Positions 8,601 through 17,824 of a stretch of DNA of 38,547 nt are shown piece after piece (position 1 is the stretch's first letter; every line of letters starts with the position of its first letter). The DNA lies in NCBI GenBank assembly GCA_016192705.1, contig JACPTQ010000024.1:4374-42920 (forward strand), given 5' to 3'. The position numbers were made by a program, and so were the translations under genes. Origin of the DNA: Deltaproteobacteria bacterium. Its GTDB lineage: Bacteria; Myxococcota; JACPTQ01. The notes beneath the pieces are model-generated. The model was given only the letters and a program-made list of their open reading frames with translations. It was not told where the DNA came from and did not search any database.

Positions 8601-11600
8601 GGTGAGGCACGTCTTCGCGAGTGCAAGGATTTCGTCGAACGACCCGCCCATGCCGCAGTCGGCCTTGCAAAGCTCGCGAACACGCTTCGCAAACGTCTTC
8701 TGGAGCGTGTCAGCCGCGCTGCCGCCGAGCTTCGTGACGGCGTCTGGAATCACGATGCCGACCGACTTCGTGAGCGCGCCGACTTTCGCGACCGCGTCTT
8801 TGAGCTTCGCCTTTTCGGCCTCATCCGCAATCCACTTGAACACCGTGTTGACGCCCGCTGTCTTCGCCGCATCGACGAGGCAAACGCCCACCTCGCCCGC
8901 ATACGCGTTGAAATCGCCCTTTGCGGATTTCTTCAGCGTCTCGCACGACTTCGCACACGCCGAGAACGCCACCGCGCCATCGCACGCAAGCTGCTTCGCG
9001 ACGTCGATCGCCGCCGCCGCGTCCTTAACACCCGCCGTCGAAAGCGCCTTTCCAATTCCGTCAAGCGCCCCCGGCAAATCTTTCGGACACGTTGCGAGTT
9101 GGATCCCAATCGCCTTGAGCCCCGTCGCAACCGCCGCTTCACCCGCGCCCTCCGCGATCGCGCCGCCCGCAACTTTGATCGCCCCAAGGAAGCACGCCCA
9201 GAACTCCTGAATCGTCTTTGGCCCGCTCGCCTCCTTGGGCGGACTCGCCGGCGCCTGCCCCTTCTGCGGTGCGGCGCTGTCGCCCGGCGTACACTTGAGC
9301 TCGAACTCCTTCGCAAACGCGACCGCGCCCGAATCGGCGAGCGCAAGAAGCGGGTCGACTTCGGTCTTGAGACCCGCTGCGCCCGCGAGCGACCCGAGCG
9401 TCACCTTAATCCCCTTGAGCGCACCCGACTTCGCCTTCTCGACGGCAATTCGCACGAGCGCAATCTGGAGGCTCTCAAACGCCGCCTTTCCAAAGCACGC
9501 GAAGATCGCATTCGCGATGTCGTTCGTCCCCTTCTTGTCAGCGCCGGCCGACGCGCAAATACGGACCGCGCTTGAGAACGCGGCACCAAACTGCGCTCCA
9601 ATGAGGTCACCCTGCGCTTTGTCGCCCAAAAGCCCGCCGAGTTTCGCAACGAATTCTGGAAGCTGAATCCCCGGCAGCTTGACGGCCGGCAGCGCCAAAA
9701 ACGCACGCAGAGCCACAACAAACTCCTGCACTCCGGTGCTTGCCTTGAGTGCCAGCCAGTCGGCACCCCCGCGGATGAGATTCGCCGGGTCGAGGAACGC
9801 CGCCTTCGCCGCATCGACAACGCACGTCACGACTTCGCCAATTGTCTCCGCCATCTTCCGCTGCAGTTTTTCGGGGCAGACTTTCGCCTTTTCGAGGAAC
9901 GTCAAACGCCCCGCGTCGGCCGCCGAGTCGAGGACCGTCCGCAGCGGCTCAACCGCCTTGAATGCCTTGAAGCCATCGGCGAATTTTCCAAGCTCCGTCT
10001 TCGCATCCTTGAACGAATCGGCAACCTTGAGGAGCGCCTGCCGAATCGCCGTCCGCGCCGCCTCGAGCTTCGCCATTTCGAACGCCTCGACGCCGCCGTC
10101 GACGATGCACGTCACAACGCCGCCAATCGTGCCGCCGATCGGCTTCGCAAGTTTGTCGGGGCACGGCATTGTCTTCGACACGAACGCGCCTTTTCCAACG
10201 TCCCCAGCAACCGCAACGACCGCCTGCAACCGCGTCACGTCGGAGAACTGCGCCTTGTATTTCCCCATGAACTCGTTGATCGCCGACTTGCCCTTTTCGA
10301 TGTTGGCGCCCGCCTCGGTGATCGCCGCGCGGATGAGGCGCCGCAAAAGTTGGACGAGTACGTCCTCGAGCGAAATCGTCGCTTCGTCGCCAAGACACTT
10401 CGCAAACTTCGAAAGCATGTTTTCGTACTTCTCGGTATCGCTCGGGCGACACTTCGCCTCGACGCTCGCGCCGTAGGCCGTGCTAATGTCGGCCGCGACA
10501 TCGCCCGCGAGATCGAAAAGCGCCTTCGGGATCGAGAGTCCCGTGGCCGTCGCAAGCGGCTCAAACGCCATCACCGCGTCTTTGAGGTTTGCGCCCTTAG
10601 CGGCACCGACGACGAGGTCGAAGCCGACGTCGATGGCGCCGCGGATCGCCGTATCGCCGAGCCAATCGGCGACCTGCTTCGCCGGGAAACCCGCGCCAAA
10701 CTTACTCCAATCAAGCTTGCCGCTCGCGATGAGCGCCTTCAAGCGACGCGCAAAGCTCTTCGCAAAGCTGTCCGTTCCCGCGCTGATGATTTGCCAAACG
10801 ACTCCAGGGATCTTGAGGCCCGCGCCCGGTATCGCGAGTGCGTTTTCGATCGCGACTTGAATATTCGCCGCATGACTCTTGAGCGTGGCGATTCCACCGT
10901 TCGCCGCGTCGACGAGCTGGCCGAGCACTTCGTTGACGAGCGCTTGCCGGCCGGTGTCGCCGAGCGATTCAGTCGCCTGCGTTGTTACACACGTAATAAG
11001 CTCCTGCGCAAACGTCGACACCTTTCCAAGGTGCGCGAACGCCTTCGTTACGCAGTTTCCGCGAATCCTCCCCGCGAACGCTTTTGCGGCCGCTGTCGTC
11101 GCCCCCAGGAAGCGGTTCTTGAGCCCATCCATCGCACCCTTGAACCCTTGAATGTCGGGAATCTTGATCGACGTTAGGACGACCTGGAGCTTAGCGGCGC
11201 CACCGAGCCCCACTTCGGCGATCGCATCGATGCCACCGACGATGAGCGCCGCCTGCGCAGCGTCACCGACGCACCCCCCGACGCGTCCAAAGAACGCCAA
11301 GAGATCTTCGCCCGCGTTTCGAGGTAGCCCCGCGCAAGTTCCACGCACAAACTCGCCGAGTTTTCGCGCCGCCGTTTCGAACGCAAACGTCACGATGTTC
11401 CGAAGGTCTTGAGGCAGCAACGTTTTCACCATGCCGCCGAGAATCCCTGCTTCCGTCTCCGCCTGCCCGATCGCCGCATCGAGCGCCTTAACACCTCCCG
11501 ACGCACCGTCAGCGAGTACGCTCACCGCCGTAACGACGGCCGTCTGCTGCAGCGCGTTCCCAGCTGCGCCCGCGATGCACCCGAGAACATCTTGGATGAG

Positions 11601-14600
11601 CGCGTCGATTTTGACGCCCGTGAATTTTACCTTCCCCTTACAAAGGACGAGCTCCCCTGAGAATTGCTTCACAAGCGCGTCGGTCGCACGACCGGCAACG
11701 TCGAGGAACTGGCTCGGCAGCTCGATGCCCGCCTTCGCTGCCAAATCCTTAATCTGCGCAAGACCATTCTTCAGTGTTGGGCCACCATTCGCCGCCATTC
11801 CCGCGAGCACGTCAAAGAAGCTCTGGACCAAGCCCGACGCCGCCGCGTCGCCCGGCGCTTGCTGCTTTGCGATCGACGTTACAGCCTCGACCTTCTGAAG
11901 GATGGGGCGTAGCTCCTTGAGCTTCAAGTTTTGGCACACCGCTTGTAACGGGCCTTGGAACAGCCGAATGACCTTTGTGTCGCTGCTCAGAAGCGGACGA
12001 ATCAGGAGGTCACGAAGGATCGACTTCATCCCCGGAAGCTTCAAACCTCCGATGTTCGCCCCGTCGTATAAAAAATCCCCGATCAGGTCGCTCAAGAAAT
12101 TCTCGATGAGGGCATCAAATCCCTTTTGCATCGCAAAATCGACGAGCGGCTGCGTGAGGGCCCCGAGCCCAGCCGTGACCGAGGCGAGCGCGCCCGCAGC
12201 GAACGTTGCAAGGCCGGAGACCACCGGTCCTTTGATAAGTTTCATTGCCTCGCCGACCACAAATGAATTGAGCAGCCTGAGCGGCCCTTGGAGGAGAATC
12301 ATGAGTTTATCGGCGATGAGATCGATCATCTCTTTCGCCTCAGTGCTGTTCGGGTCTTTGAGCATCTTCTCGACCGGATCGTCGCAAAGGCCGGCGAGCC
12401 GCGAGACAACCGCTGACACGTCGTGGGCGATCGAAAGGATGTCGCCCACACCCGTCATGAACTCCTTCAACGCCTTTGCCGCGCTGCCGATCTTGCCTGG
12501 CACCTTCGCCGCGATGTCGAGCGCACCGGCCACGAATCCTTTCATAACGTTCAACAGGTTCGCGTTTTGTTGAATCCAATCGAGCGCCGGAACAACAAAC
12601 TGGTTGAACCCACTGCTCAGCGTCGCCTCGATCGTCTTCCACGCGGGCTCGACGACCTTCTTGTACAGCTGAGTGACCTGATCGTTGATCCAATCCCCCG
12701 CTGCCTTCACAACGTTCCCGACGATCTTACCGCCCTCTTGAACAACGTTCACAACCGCCTGCCCCGCGCTCTGAATCGTTTCGCCCGCCTTCTGGATAAT
12801 CGGGCCGACAACCTTACCCGCCTCTTCGAGCCCCTTCTGAATCCCCGCCGAGGTTTGACCCCACCATTGGCCGACACCCTGCGCCGCCTGGTTCCATAGA
12901 TTCCCGGCCTGTTGCCCGAGGTTTCTCGCCGCATCGACGAGACCATTCACCCCGTCCCACATCCCCTTCAATCCGTCGGCAAACCACTTCCAGAGTTTTT
13001 CTTGCCACGACGCATTCCGCTCGCGATCCTCCGCCTCTCGCCGTTTCCGCGCAGCCTCCGCTTCCTTGTCGCGCTGTTCCTTCTCCTTCGCCCGCGCCTC
13101 GTCGCGCTTTCGCCCCGCGTCACCGAGCGCCGTGTCGGCCTTCCCACACGCCGCCTCGAACTCGCCCGCCGCCGCCTGCATCATCCCGCGCGCATGCGTT
13201 CCACAGCCACGCCCCGACCACTCGTTGCAAAAGCCGCCATCGCCCGGCGGATTCCTGCAGTTCGCATCGCGAATCTGCCGCGCCGCCTGAGAACAGCTCA
13301 CGAACGACGGCGTCGCCCCGCCGCGTGCCACTGCGTCAGCGGAGTTAAGCCGCCCCGTTACTTCGGCGTCACTCATCACTTGAATCGTTCGCCGCGCGCG
13401 CCCATCGCACCAATTGATGTTGTCGGCCTCGCGCGCCAGCCGCGCGTTGGTTTCGTTCGTGAGCCCTTTAATCGCCTCGACCGCAGCCTGACCAAACGCC
13501 GAAAACGATTCACTCACCGGACGGAGTAACAGCTTCGCGTCGGAGCACGCCTTGAGCGCGTCCGGGGCCTTCGGCGCGATCCGGCCAACGATCCCGTTCG
13601 AGAGAACCCACTGGTCAACCTTGGTGCCGAGCGCGATCGCGTTAAAGCTCGGCCGAAGCTCCGCAATCAGTTTCGCGACCTGCTCGCCGAGACAGCGATT
13701 CTCGCCGTCCAGCCGCTTCTGAATTTCCGCGTTGACACCGCCTTGCGCCATGTACCGGTCCTTGGCGCCCGCCTCACCCGCTTGCCGCTGGAGATACGCC
13801 GCCGCATCGTTCCCTGCGTACGCCTGGATCGTTTGGAGCGCGAGATTGAAGAGCGGCGTACCCTCCTTTTCGAAGTGGTCGACGAGGCCCGGGTATCGCT
13901 GCAACTCGGGACGGAAGATTTGCGTAAACAGCGACTTGACCGCGGTGGACTCCCATTTCAGCAACAGCGTGCCGATACCGTGCCGCTGCGAGAAATCAGC
14001 CATCGCCTTGCGCAACTTGGCCTCAAGCGCCGGTCGCGAGGCCTTGACGTCGTCGCCCTTGCAGTACGCCTTCGCCGCGTTGATGGCGCTTGCGTTTTTC
14101 AGAATCTCATTTTTCAACGCGGGGAAACGCCCGACGTCGCGCTGGAACGCCGCGAGAACCGACACCCCCGCGAGGTCGCTCGTATCGCACTCCGCTTCGA
14201 TCGCGAGCGCCGTCAGCCCCCACTCCTTCTTGTAGTCGTCGAGTCTCGCCAAAACCGTGCTGGTCACGACGTCGATGTTGCTGCCCTTTTGAAAATACAA
14301 TCGACTCGCCTCAGTCATGGGGCGTCCCCTCGGGTCCAACAAACCCGCGCGCAGCGACGGAAACCGCTCGAGCTCGGCCTTAAAAACCCGCAGCAAAAGG
14401 TCCTTAACCTTGTCCTTCGTGTCGCAGTGCGAGATGAGGTGTTTGATCGACGCGTCGTTCTCGATGATCAGCGCCTTGTTGTTCCTTGCGAGAGTCGGCA
14501 TCGCCACATAACGGACATACTCACCGTTTAGCCTCGGCTGGTCTTGGGGAACCTTCCCAAAATCCCAGTCCTGCTTTGAAGAAGCGAGCACATATTGCCA

Positions 14601-17600
14601 AAAGAGGCGCGTCATCATCGCCCGGTGTGGTCGCCCCTCATGCAGAAGGAGGTCCTGAATCTCAGCGCACTCCTTGATCTCCTTTGCGAACGTGTCCTTG
14701 AGACCCTCGTCGACCGCCCAACGGAGTTTCCCAAGATAGATGAACGCCCAGATGTAGCCGGAGGTTGGCTCTAAGGTCATTTTGCTCTCGAAGAATCGGC
14801 GGATTGAAGGCGGCATCGGAAGCGCGCCCGGCAAAACGTATGCGGCGTTCCGGTCAAGTAAGGCTCGCTTAACGTTGGCATCGGTCGCGACGCGGTTCAG
14901 GGCGCTCTGTATTGACTGCATCGTTCGCATCGCGTCTCGAAGGCCGTCCTTGAATTTCACCTTGTCGATGTAAAACCCGGTGGCTCGATTCGCTATGTCC
15001 TTGAACTTGAACGCGTTGTCCCAAGCACCGGGTGGAATCGCCTTGCCTCCATAGCTGAACTGCTTTCCGGTAAGGGTTCGCTGGGTCCCGACGGCGTCAA
15101 CGATCGTTCCCAGTTTCGCGACCTCGTATTCGGCCCAATCGACGAACTTCTTGACGATGAACCCCCCCACGAAGGCGTCGGTCATGCCGTAAAGGCTGAT
15201 CCCCGGCGGTGGGACATAAAAGGGTCGGCCCGGCAGCATGAGAAGGTACCGAAGGTTCTTCAGTTTCTCCTCGGAGAGCGGTTCAGTAAAGGCGATCGTG
15301 GCCGCATCGAGTAGTGCGAGGCACTCTTGGTAGAGCGGGTCGGCCTGCGAAATCGAATCGCCGCAAAGTTTCTTTAATAGAAGAGCCATATTCGTTTGCC
15401 GGATTTCGTTGTTTGTCGCTTGACACGTCGCACGAAGTTCCTGCGTCTTTTGGCCGAGTATCCGCTGAATCGCCGCGAGCGAACCGCAGCGGCGCGCATC
15501 CCACTCGGGCGCAAAAACGCAGTCCGGGCGACTGTGAAGATAGGAGTTCTCTGTCTGGTATTTCCTGCACTGATCACAGCTCGGAGTGGGACCAAAATCG
15601 GCTGCCGCAATTCGAAGCTCGCCGATCTCGTCGTCGGCCCAATTGAACGCGCGGCTGTGCGCATAGGCCCGAGAAGCCGGCTCGGGCATAAGCGATCCAA
15701 AAACCGCCGGTCGACCACGACGAACGGGAGGAACGCCCCTTCGATACAGACATGGCCGACACCCCGGGTGACCCGGCCGGAGCGCCCCTTTATATTGGCA
15801 GCCTTGCGCGGGCGAGAGCGAAAGGGTCGGGCACTTGGCGTCGAGGAAGTTTCCAAGTTGCGCCGGCGCCATTGGCGCACTCCATGTTTGCGCAGCTCGG
15901 CGATTCGAATTCCATCGCTCATTCATCTCGAGCCCAGCGGTCGCGACATACCGCGTCGCGACCGACCGGCAGGTATTAAGGTTAATGACTTCCTCGCGCA
16001 CCGCGTTCTCGGCCGCCTTCACGTACCCATCCAGTTCTTTGAGTGCCCCCTGCTCGATTCGCCGGACGACGATCCCCGTCGCTTCAAACCGACAGGCCTC
16101 CGGGAGTTGTCCCGCGGTACGCCGGATCTCGCCGATGATTTGCCCCGCAAAGCGATTCCGCATCCCCGACAGCGCCGCGAAGAGCGATGTGAAGTCGACG
16201 CGCGCGTCGGTCTCGAGCTGCCGTCGCAAAACGACGGTCATCGCCTTTGTGAGGTCCGCACACGACTCAACGACGCGAAAAGCCCCACGCGCGGCCGCCC
16301 TATTCGCGGGCACCGACCAAAACGCGCGAATCTTGTCGGCGGTTGCGCACTCCGACCCCTCCGCCGCTTTCTTGACGAACGACACCGCCGCGCTGTCGAT
16401 ACATTGCTTCTGGGCGTCGCCCCGCTTCTTAATTTCGGCGTTGATCCCGAAGTCGTTCATGTATCGCGCGTGGACGTCCTTTTTCATCAGGTACCTGAAA
16501 AGGCCGGTCGAGCCGCCCCCCTCAACGCCCTTCTCGAGGTCCGCGAAGGCGGTCGTGAAGATTCTCCCCTTTTCGTTAAGGACAAAATCGTCGAGGCGGT
16601 ATTGGCCGAGGTAATGTGAAAATGCGCGCCGAAGGACGAGCCGCACTTCTCTATAGATGACTTCATCGAGTTCGCGCTTAAGACCGGTTTCAGCGAGAAA
16701 TTTGTTCAAATTGGTTTGCAGCCAATTCTTGAATCCGCTGGCCGTGCCGCCCGACCTTGCGAGCTGATTGACCGCGTTCGCGAGCACCGGAGGGCTCAAC
16801 AGTTGTCGCGCGAGATCGGGAACTGCGGCGATCGTCTTCGCGAAGACATCGAAAAGCACGGGCTCGACGAGGCACGCTTGAAGCGTCGATTGGATGACTG
16901 GCAATCTCGCGAGCGCGGCCTTCTCAGCGGTTATCCGTTTTTCGATCGCCGGTGCGTTGGTCCACTCCGCGACGGGGCCGAGGAGCGCGATTGTAAGCGC
17001 CTCGTTCCGCACGCCCGAGAATTGACCGAGGCGAAAATCGCTCGCCGATTTGCAGCCAAGATCGCGCGTAAAGACCGCGAGAAAAGCGTTCCAAGCGACG
17101 CGGCCGACTTCATCGAGCGTCCGCTCCGGCTCTTTGGTATCAGCGGCGGCGCGTTTCTCGAGCTCTTGGAAGACGCTCGCGGGAAGCGTTCGATTGGGGC
17201 TCGTGTTTTGACGAACGAGTCGCCGAACCTGCTCGCCGCGCGACTGATTCGCGTCGCCGCCCTGGTATCTTCCCGGCGCGCCGGGACCCGGCCCCACTCC
17301 AGGACGTTGTGACATCCCGCCCGAACCGGGTGAACCCGGAGGCGGCGTAGTCGTCGGCGGCCGATACGATGGCGGCGGTGGCGTTGCGGGCGTTGCAGGC
17401 GTCGGCGTTGGGGGCCGCGATGACGCCGCCTTGACCCCCTTGCGCCCTTCGCGAATCCCGTACTCAATCCAGTGCTGAATTGCCCGCGCGTAATTGGTAG
17501 CCCCAAACGCCCGTTGCAGGTCGGGATACTGCTCGATGTATTCGCGCGGCGAAAAGCTCGGATGCCCCTGTCGCCCTTCGCGAATGCCGTACGTCAGCCA

Positions 17601-17813
17601 GTGCCGCTCTGCGGCCTCACGTGTCCGAATTCCGGCTCGGCCTAAGTCCGGGTACCGCCTCAGATAATCCTGCCAGTCAAACACGGTGCCCTTCGTCTCG
17701 ATGCGCGAGGCGGGCTGGTAACCGCCGCGACCCCGACCCTGCGCGACGGCGCCCACGGGGACAAGGAACAAGAACGTTAAACCAACCGCGACCAGCCTCG
17801 TTCTTCCGTTCAT
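5637..17813 (-). CDS. Giant (4058-residue) exported helical-repeat protein
   Basis: The start is ATG 17813, with AGGAGG at 17820-17825, 6 bases upstream and sharing a base with the stop of the previous gene, so translation is likely coupled. A signal peptide covers residues 1 to about 25. Residues 45-81 and 87-124 are two copies of a YPDL...HW...YGIREGR repeat of about 40 residues seen in many bacterial exported proteins. A Pro-rich linker follows (about 132-195), then a long helical region with an internal duplication, then a Lys/Arg/Glu-rich coil (about 1568-1600) and amphipathic or hydrophobic helices (about 1600-1900). From about 2058 to 3348 there are about 13 units of about 100 residues, most opening with a Cys and a second Cys 15-25 residues later (CPxKL...VxxC). 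Four short units around GC(R/K)P follow with two CxxC clusters, then Ala/Gly/Pro linkers (about 3650-3850) and a Trp/Gly-rich beta-type C-terminus. The function and the outer-membrane export route are unknown. Frame and length are certain; any role is inference. Confidence 0.93.
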   Translation of the reverse strand: MNGRTRLVAVGLTFLFLVPVGAVAQGRGRGGYQPASRIETKGTVFDWQDYLRRYPDLGRAGIRTREAAERHWLTYGIREGRQGHPSFSPREYIEQYPDLQRAFGATNYARAIQHWIEYGIREGRKGVKAASSRPPTPTPATPATPPPPSYRPPTTTPPPGSPGSGGMSQRPGVGPGPGAPGRYQGGDANQSRGEQVRRLVRQNTSPNRTLPASVFQELEKRAAADTKEPERTLDEVGRVAWNAFLAVFTRDLGCKSASDFRLGQFSGVRNEALTIALLGPVAEWTNAPAIEKRITAEKAALARLPVIQSTLQACLVEPVLFDVFAKTIAAVPDLARQLLSPPVLANAVNQLARSGGTASGFKNWLQTNLNKFLAETGLKRELDEVIYREVRLVLRRAFSHYLGQYRLDDFVLNEKGRIFTTAFADLEKGVEGGGSTGLFRYLMKKDVHARYMNDFGINAEIKKRGDAQKQCIDSAAVSFVKKAAEGSECATADKIRAFWSVPANRAAARGAFRVVESCADLTKAMTVVLRRQLETDARVDFTSLFAALSGMRNRFAGQIIGEIRRTAGQLPEACRFEATGIVVRRIEQGALKELDGYVKAAENAVREEVINLNTCRSVATRYVATAGLEMNERWNSNRRAAQTWSAPMAPAQLGNFLDAKCPTLSLSPAQGCQYKGALRPGHPGCRPCLYRRGVPPVRRGRPAVFGSLMPEPASRAYAHSRAFNWADDEIGELRIAAADFGPTPSCDQCRKYQTENSYLHSRPDCVFAPEWDARRCGSLAAIQRILGQKTQELRATCQATNNEIRQTNMALLLKKLCGDSISQADPLYQECLALLDAATIAFTEPLSEEKLKNLRYLLMLPGRPFYVPPPGISLYGMTDAFVGGFIVKKFVDWAEYEVAKLGTIVDAVGTQRTLTGKQFSYGGKAIPPGAWDNAFKFKDIANRATGFYIDKVKFKDGLRDAMRTMQSIQSALNRVATDANVKRALLDRNAAYVLPGALPMPPSIRRFFESKMTLEPTSGYIWAFIYLGKLRWAVDEGLKDTFAKEIKECAEIQDLLLHEGRPHRAMMTRLFWQYVLASSKQDWDFGKVPQDQPRLNGEYVRYVAMPTLARNNKALIIENDASIKHLISHCDTKDKVKDLLLRVFKAELERFPSLRAGLLDPRGRPMTEASRLYFQKGSNIDVVTSTVLARLDDYKKEWGLTALAIEAECDTSDLAGVSVLAAFQRDVGRFPALKNEILKNASAINAAKAYCKGDDVKASRPALEAKLRKAMADFSQRHGIGTLLLKWESTAVKSLFTQIFRPELQRYPGLVDHFEKEGTPLFNLALQTIQAYAGNDAAAYLQRQAGEAGAKDRYMAQGGVNAEIQKRLDGENRCLGEQVAKLIAELRPSFNAIALGTKVDQWVLSNGIVGRIAPKAPDALKACSDAKLLLRPVSESFSAFGQAAVEAIKGLTNETNARLAREADNINWCDGRARRTIQVMSDAEVTGRLNSADAVARGGATPSFVSCSQAARQIRDANCRNPPGDGGFCNEWSGRGCGTHARGMMQAAAGEFEAACGKADTALGDAGRKRDEARAKEKEQRDKEAEAARKRREAEDRERNASWQEKLWKWFADGLKGMWDGVNGLVDAARNLGQQAGNLWNQAAQGVGQWWGQTSAGIQKGLEEAGKVVGPIIQKAGETIQSAGQAVVNVVQEGGKIVGNVVKAAGDWINDQVTQLYKKVVEPAWKTIEATLSSGFNQFVVPALDWIQQNANLLNVMKGFVAGALDIAAKVPGKIGSAAKALKEFMTGVGDILSIAHDVSAVVSRLAGLCDDPVEKMLKDPNSTEAKEMIDLIADKLMILLQGPLRLLNSFVVGEAMKLIKGPVVSGLATFAAGALASVTAGLGALTQPLVDFAMQKGFDALIENFLSDLIGDFLYDGANIGGLKLPGMKSILRDLLIRPLLSSDTKVIRLFQGPLQAVCQNLKLKELRPILQKVEAVTSIAKQQAPGDAAASGLVQSFFDVLAGMAANGGPTLKNGLAQIKDLAAKAGIELPSQFLDVAGRATDALVKQFSGELVLCKGKVKFTGVKIDALIQDVLGCIAGAAGNALQQTAVVTAVSVLADGASGGVKALDAAIGQAETEAGILGGMVKTLLPQDLRNIVTFAFETAARKLGEFVRGTCAGLPRNAGEDLLAFFGRVGGCVGDAAQAALIVGGIDAIAEVGLGGAAKLQVVLTSIKIPDIQGFKGAMDGLKNRFLGATTAAAKAFAGRIRGNCVTKAFAHLGKVSTFAQELITCVTTQATESLGDTGRQALVNEVLGQLVDAANGGIATLKSHAANIQVAIENALAIPGAGLKIPGVVWQIISAGTDSFAKSFARRLKALIASGKLDWSKFGAGFPAKQVADWLGDTAIRGAIDVGFDLVVGAAKGANLKDAVMAFEPLATATGLSIPKALFDLAGDVAADISTAYGASVEAKCRPSDTEKYENMLSKFAKCLGDEATISLEDVLVQLLRRLIRAAITEAGANIEKGKSAINEFMGKYKAQFSDVTRLQAVVAVAGDVGKGAFVSKTMPCPDKLAKPIGGTIGGVVTCIVDGGVEAFEMAKLEAARTAIRQALLKVADSFKDAKTELGKFADGFKAFKAVEPLRTVLDSAADAGRLTFLEKAKVCPEKLQRKMAETIGEVVTCVVDAAKAAFLDPANLIRGGADWLALKASTGVQEFVVALRAFLALPAVKLPGIQLPEFVAKLGGLLGDKAQGDLIGAQFGAAFSSAVRICASAGADKKGTNDIANAIFACFGKAAFESLQIALVRIAVEKAKSGALKGIKVTLGSLAGAAGLKTEVDPLLALADSGAVAFAKEFELKCTPGDSAAPQKGQAPASPPKEASGPKTIQEFWACFLGAIKVAGGAIAEGAGEAAVATGLKAIGIQLATCPKDLPGALDGIGKALSTAGVKDAAAAIDVAKQLACDGAVAFSACAKSCETLKKSAKGDFNAYAGEVGVCLVDAAKTAGVNTVFKWIADEAEKAKLKDAVAKVGALTKSVGIVIPDAVTKLGGSAADTLQKTFAKRVRELCKADCGMGGSFDEILALAKTCLTDAAADAIYETVRATLLEIIALFETDYKNAVANLKGFIDGFKGVPGLGDLAKIGSLVVDKASEPGAKAFAWEARTCVDKLERNVAASIGGVVTCLGDSASEAFQNGLLFGAREAIRQGLLLVADKVSDGKAAIEGFAVQFGAMLPGAVVTRLKNAIAKVSDAARKPFVDKSKECPDKLTREDWGGSFTKVVECVEGAIGAAASGVVDAVKAEIDAVKGDISAALGQLSALLANAGAAVQALWKEIEAKVKEVEAFIANAWGALGLTADEVNHIQVGRCSPNIDLADLGSLFDRLSAFGECVANDAAGTAGATMDQASASASNVEAFGCRPTLDFRDGASVGARLEQFAECVAKEAKAKGGGSCGACPACAACTAPSTMPIVPGTAALTDLAGALAGDAVARAVDKATAELEAAAKSGRQLVDRLVSTLPEPLKTNAKAAVDVLGKSIDGAGGLGGVIAEILGPAAAFVNGVEVMGCKPNLDLKNPNGLAGAAHGFAKCIADKAVEAAEAIVDVGTNELNSVEVMGCRPHVDVRDLSSLPKRLGEFASCVAAMATRPANCAACSGCGPCADNGRRLPSVSISVTPPGGGASAGGAQTGGPRPGAGTGAGAGAGAGAGAGAGAGAVPGAGAVGGGTGQSRPGQAPPVGSPPVTTPPGGPGSRPSPITGGPATRPQPPTGQPGMRPTPPTQPPGGPGSRPSPITGGPPTRPEPPATTPPPDRPGTTRPPITGGPPTSPYPTPGAKPPTSGPPMGTPPGATPPTTTPPTARPPVTTPPTAAPPTAPGAWTAHIKSGATFWIAFNGVVKAGAWGTVKTDGVYKFQWNARSGFTATGFNLGSRGVGSWTYKNADPDKGQVSLWGGVYSFDQDGKVRRNGTVVGTLSKTAPAEASPTSQGPPTSSGQKAVAPPPKAPYGFFERDGIVYFSNGNNAFCAFGDWKRLKNERAGYVSRTPTYNAFPSGMANHGDCSGGYLKKNPPAPSRGRPSPGVGG
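6493..6647. repeat. Direct repeat of 47 bases in the Pro-rich coding region
   Basis: The stretch at 6493-6539 recurs at 6601-6647 with few changes, offset by 108 bases (36 codons). It encodes repeated Gly-Pro-Arg-Pro-Ser-Pro-Ile-Thr-Gly type linker in the giant protein. A shorter related piece lies near 6410-6430, and an Ala-Gly-coding tract at 6720-6800 is also internally repetitive. These are in-frame coding repeats, not mobile elements. Confidence 0.7.
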
Positions 17814-17824
17814 CGCTCTCCTCC

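Noticed and set aside
6681-9575. Plus-strand open frame of 964 codons opposite the giant gene
   Set aside because: It is Arg/His-rich, lacks a ribosome-binding site, domain or signal, and lies wholly opposite a well-supported repeat-coding frame; G+C-biased codon use creates such shadows.
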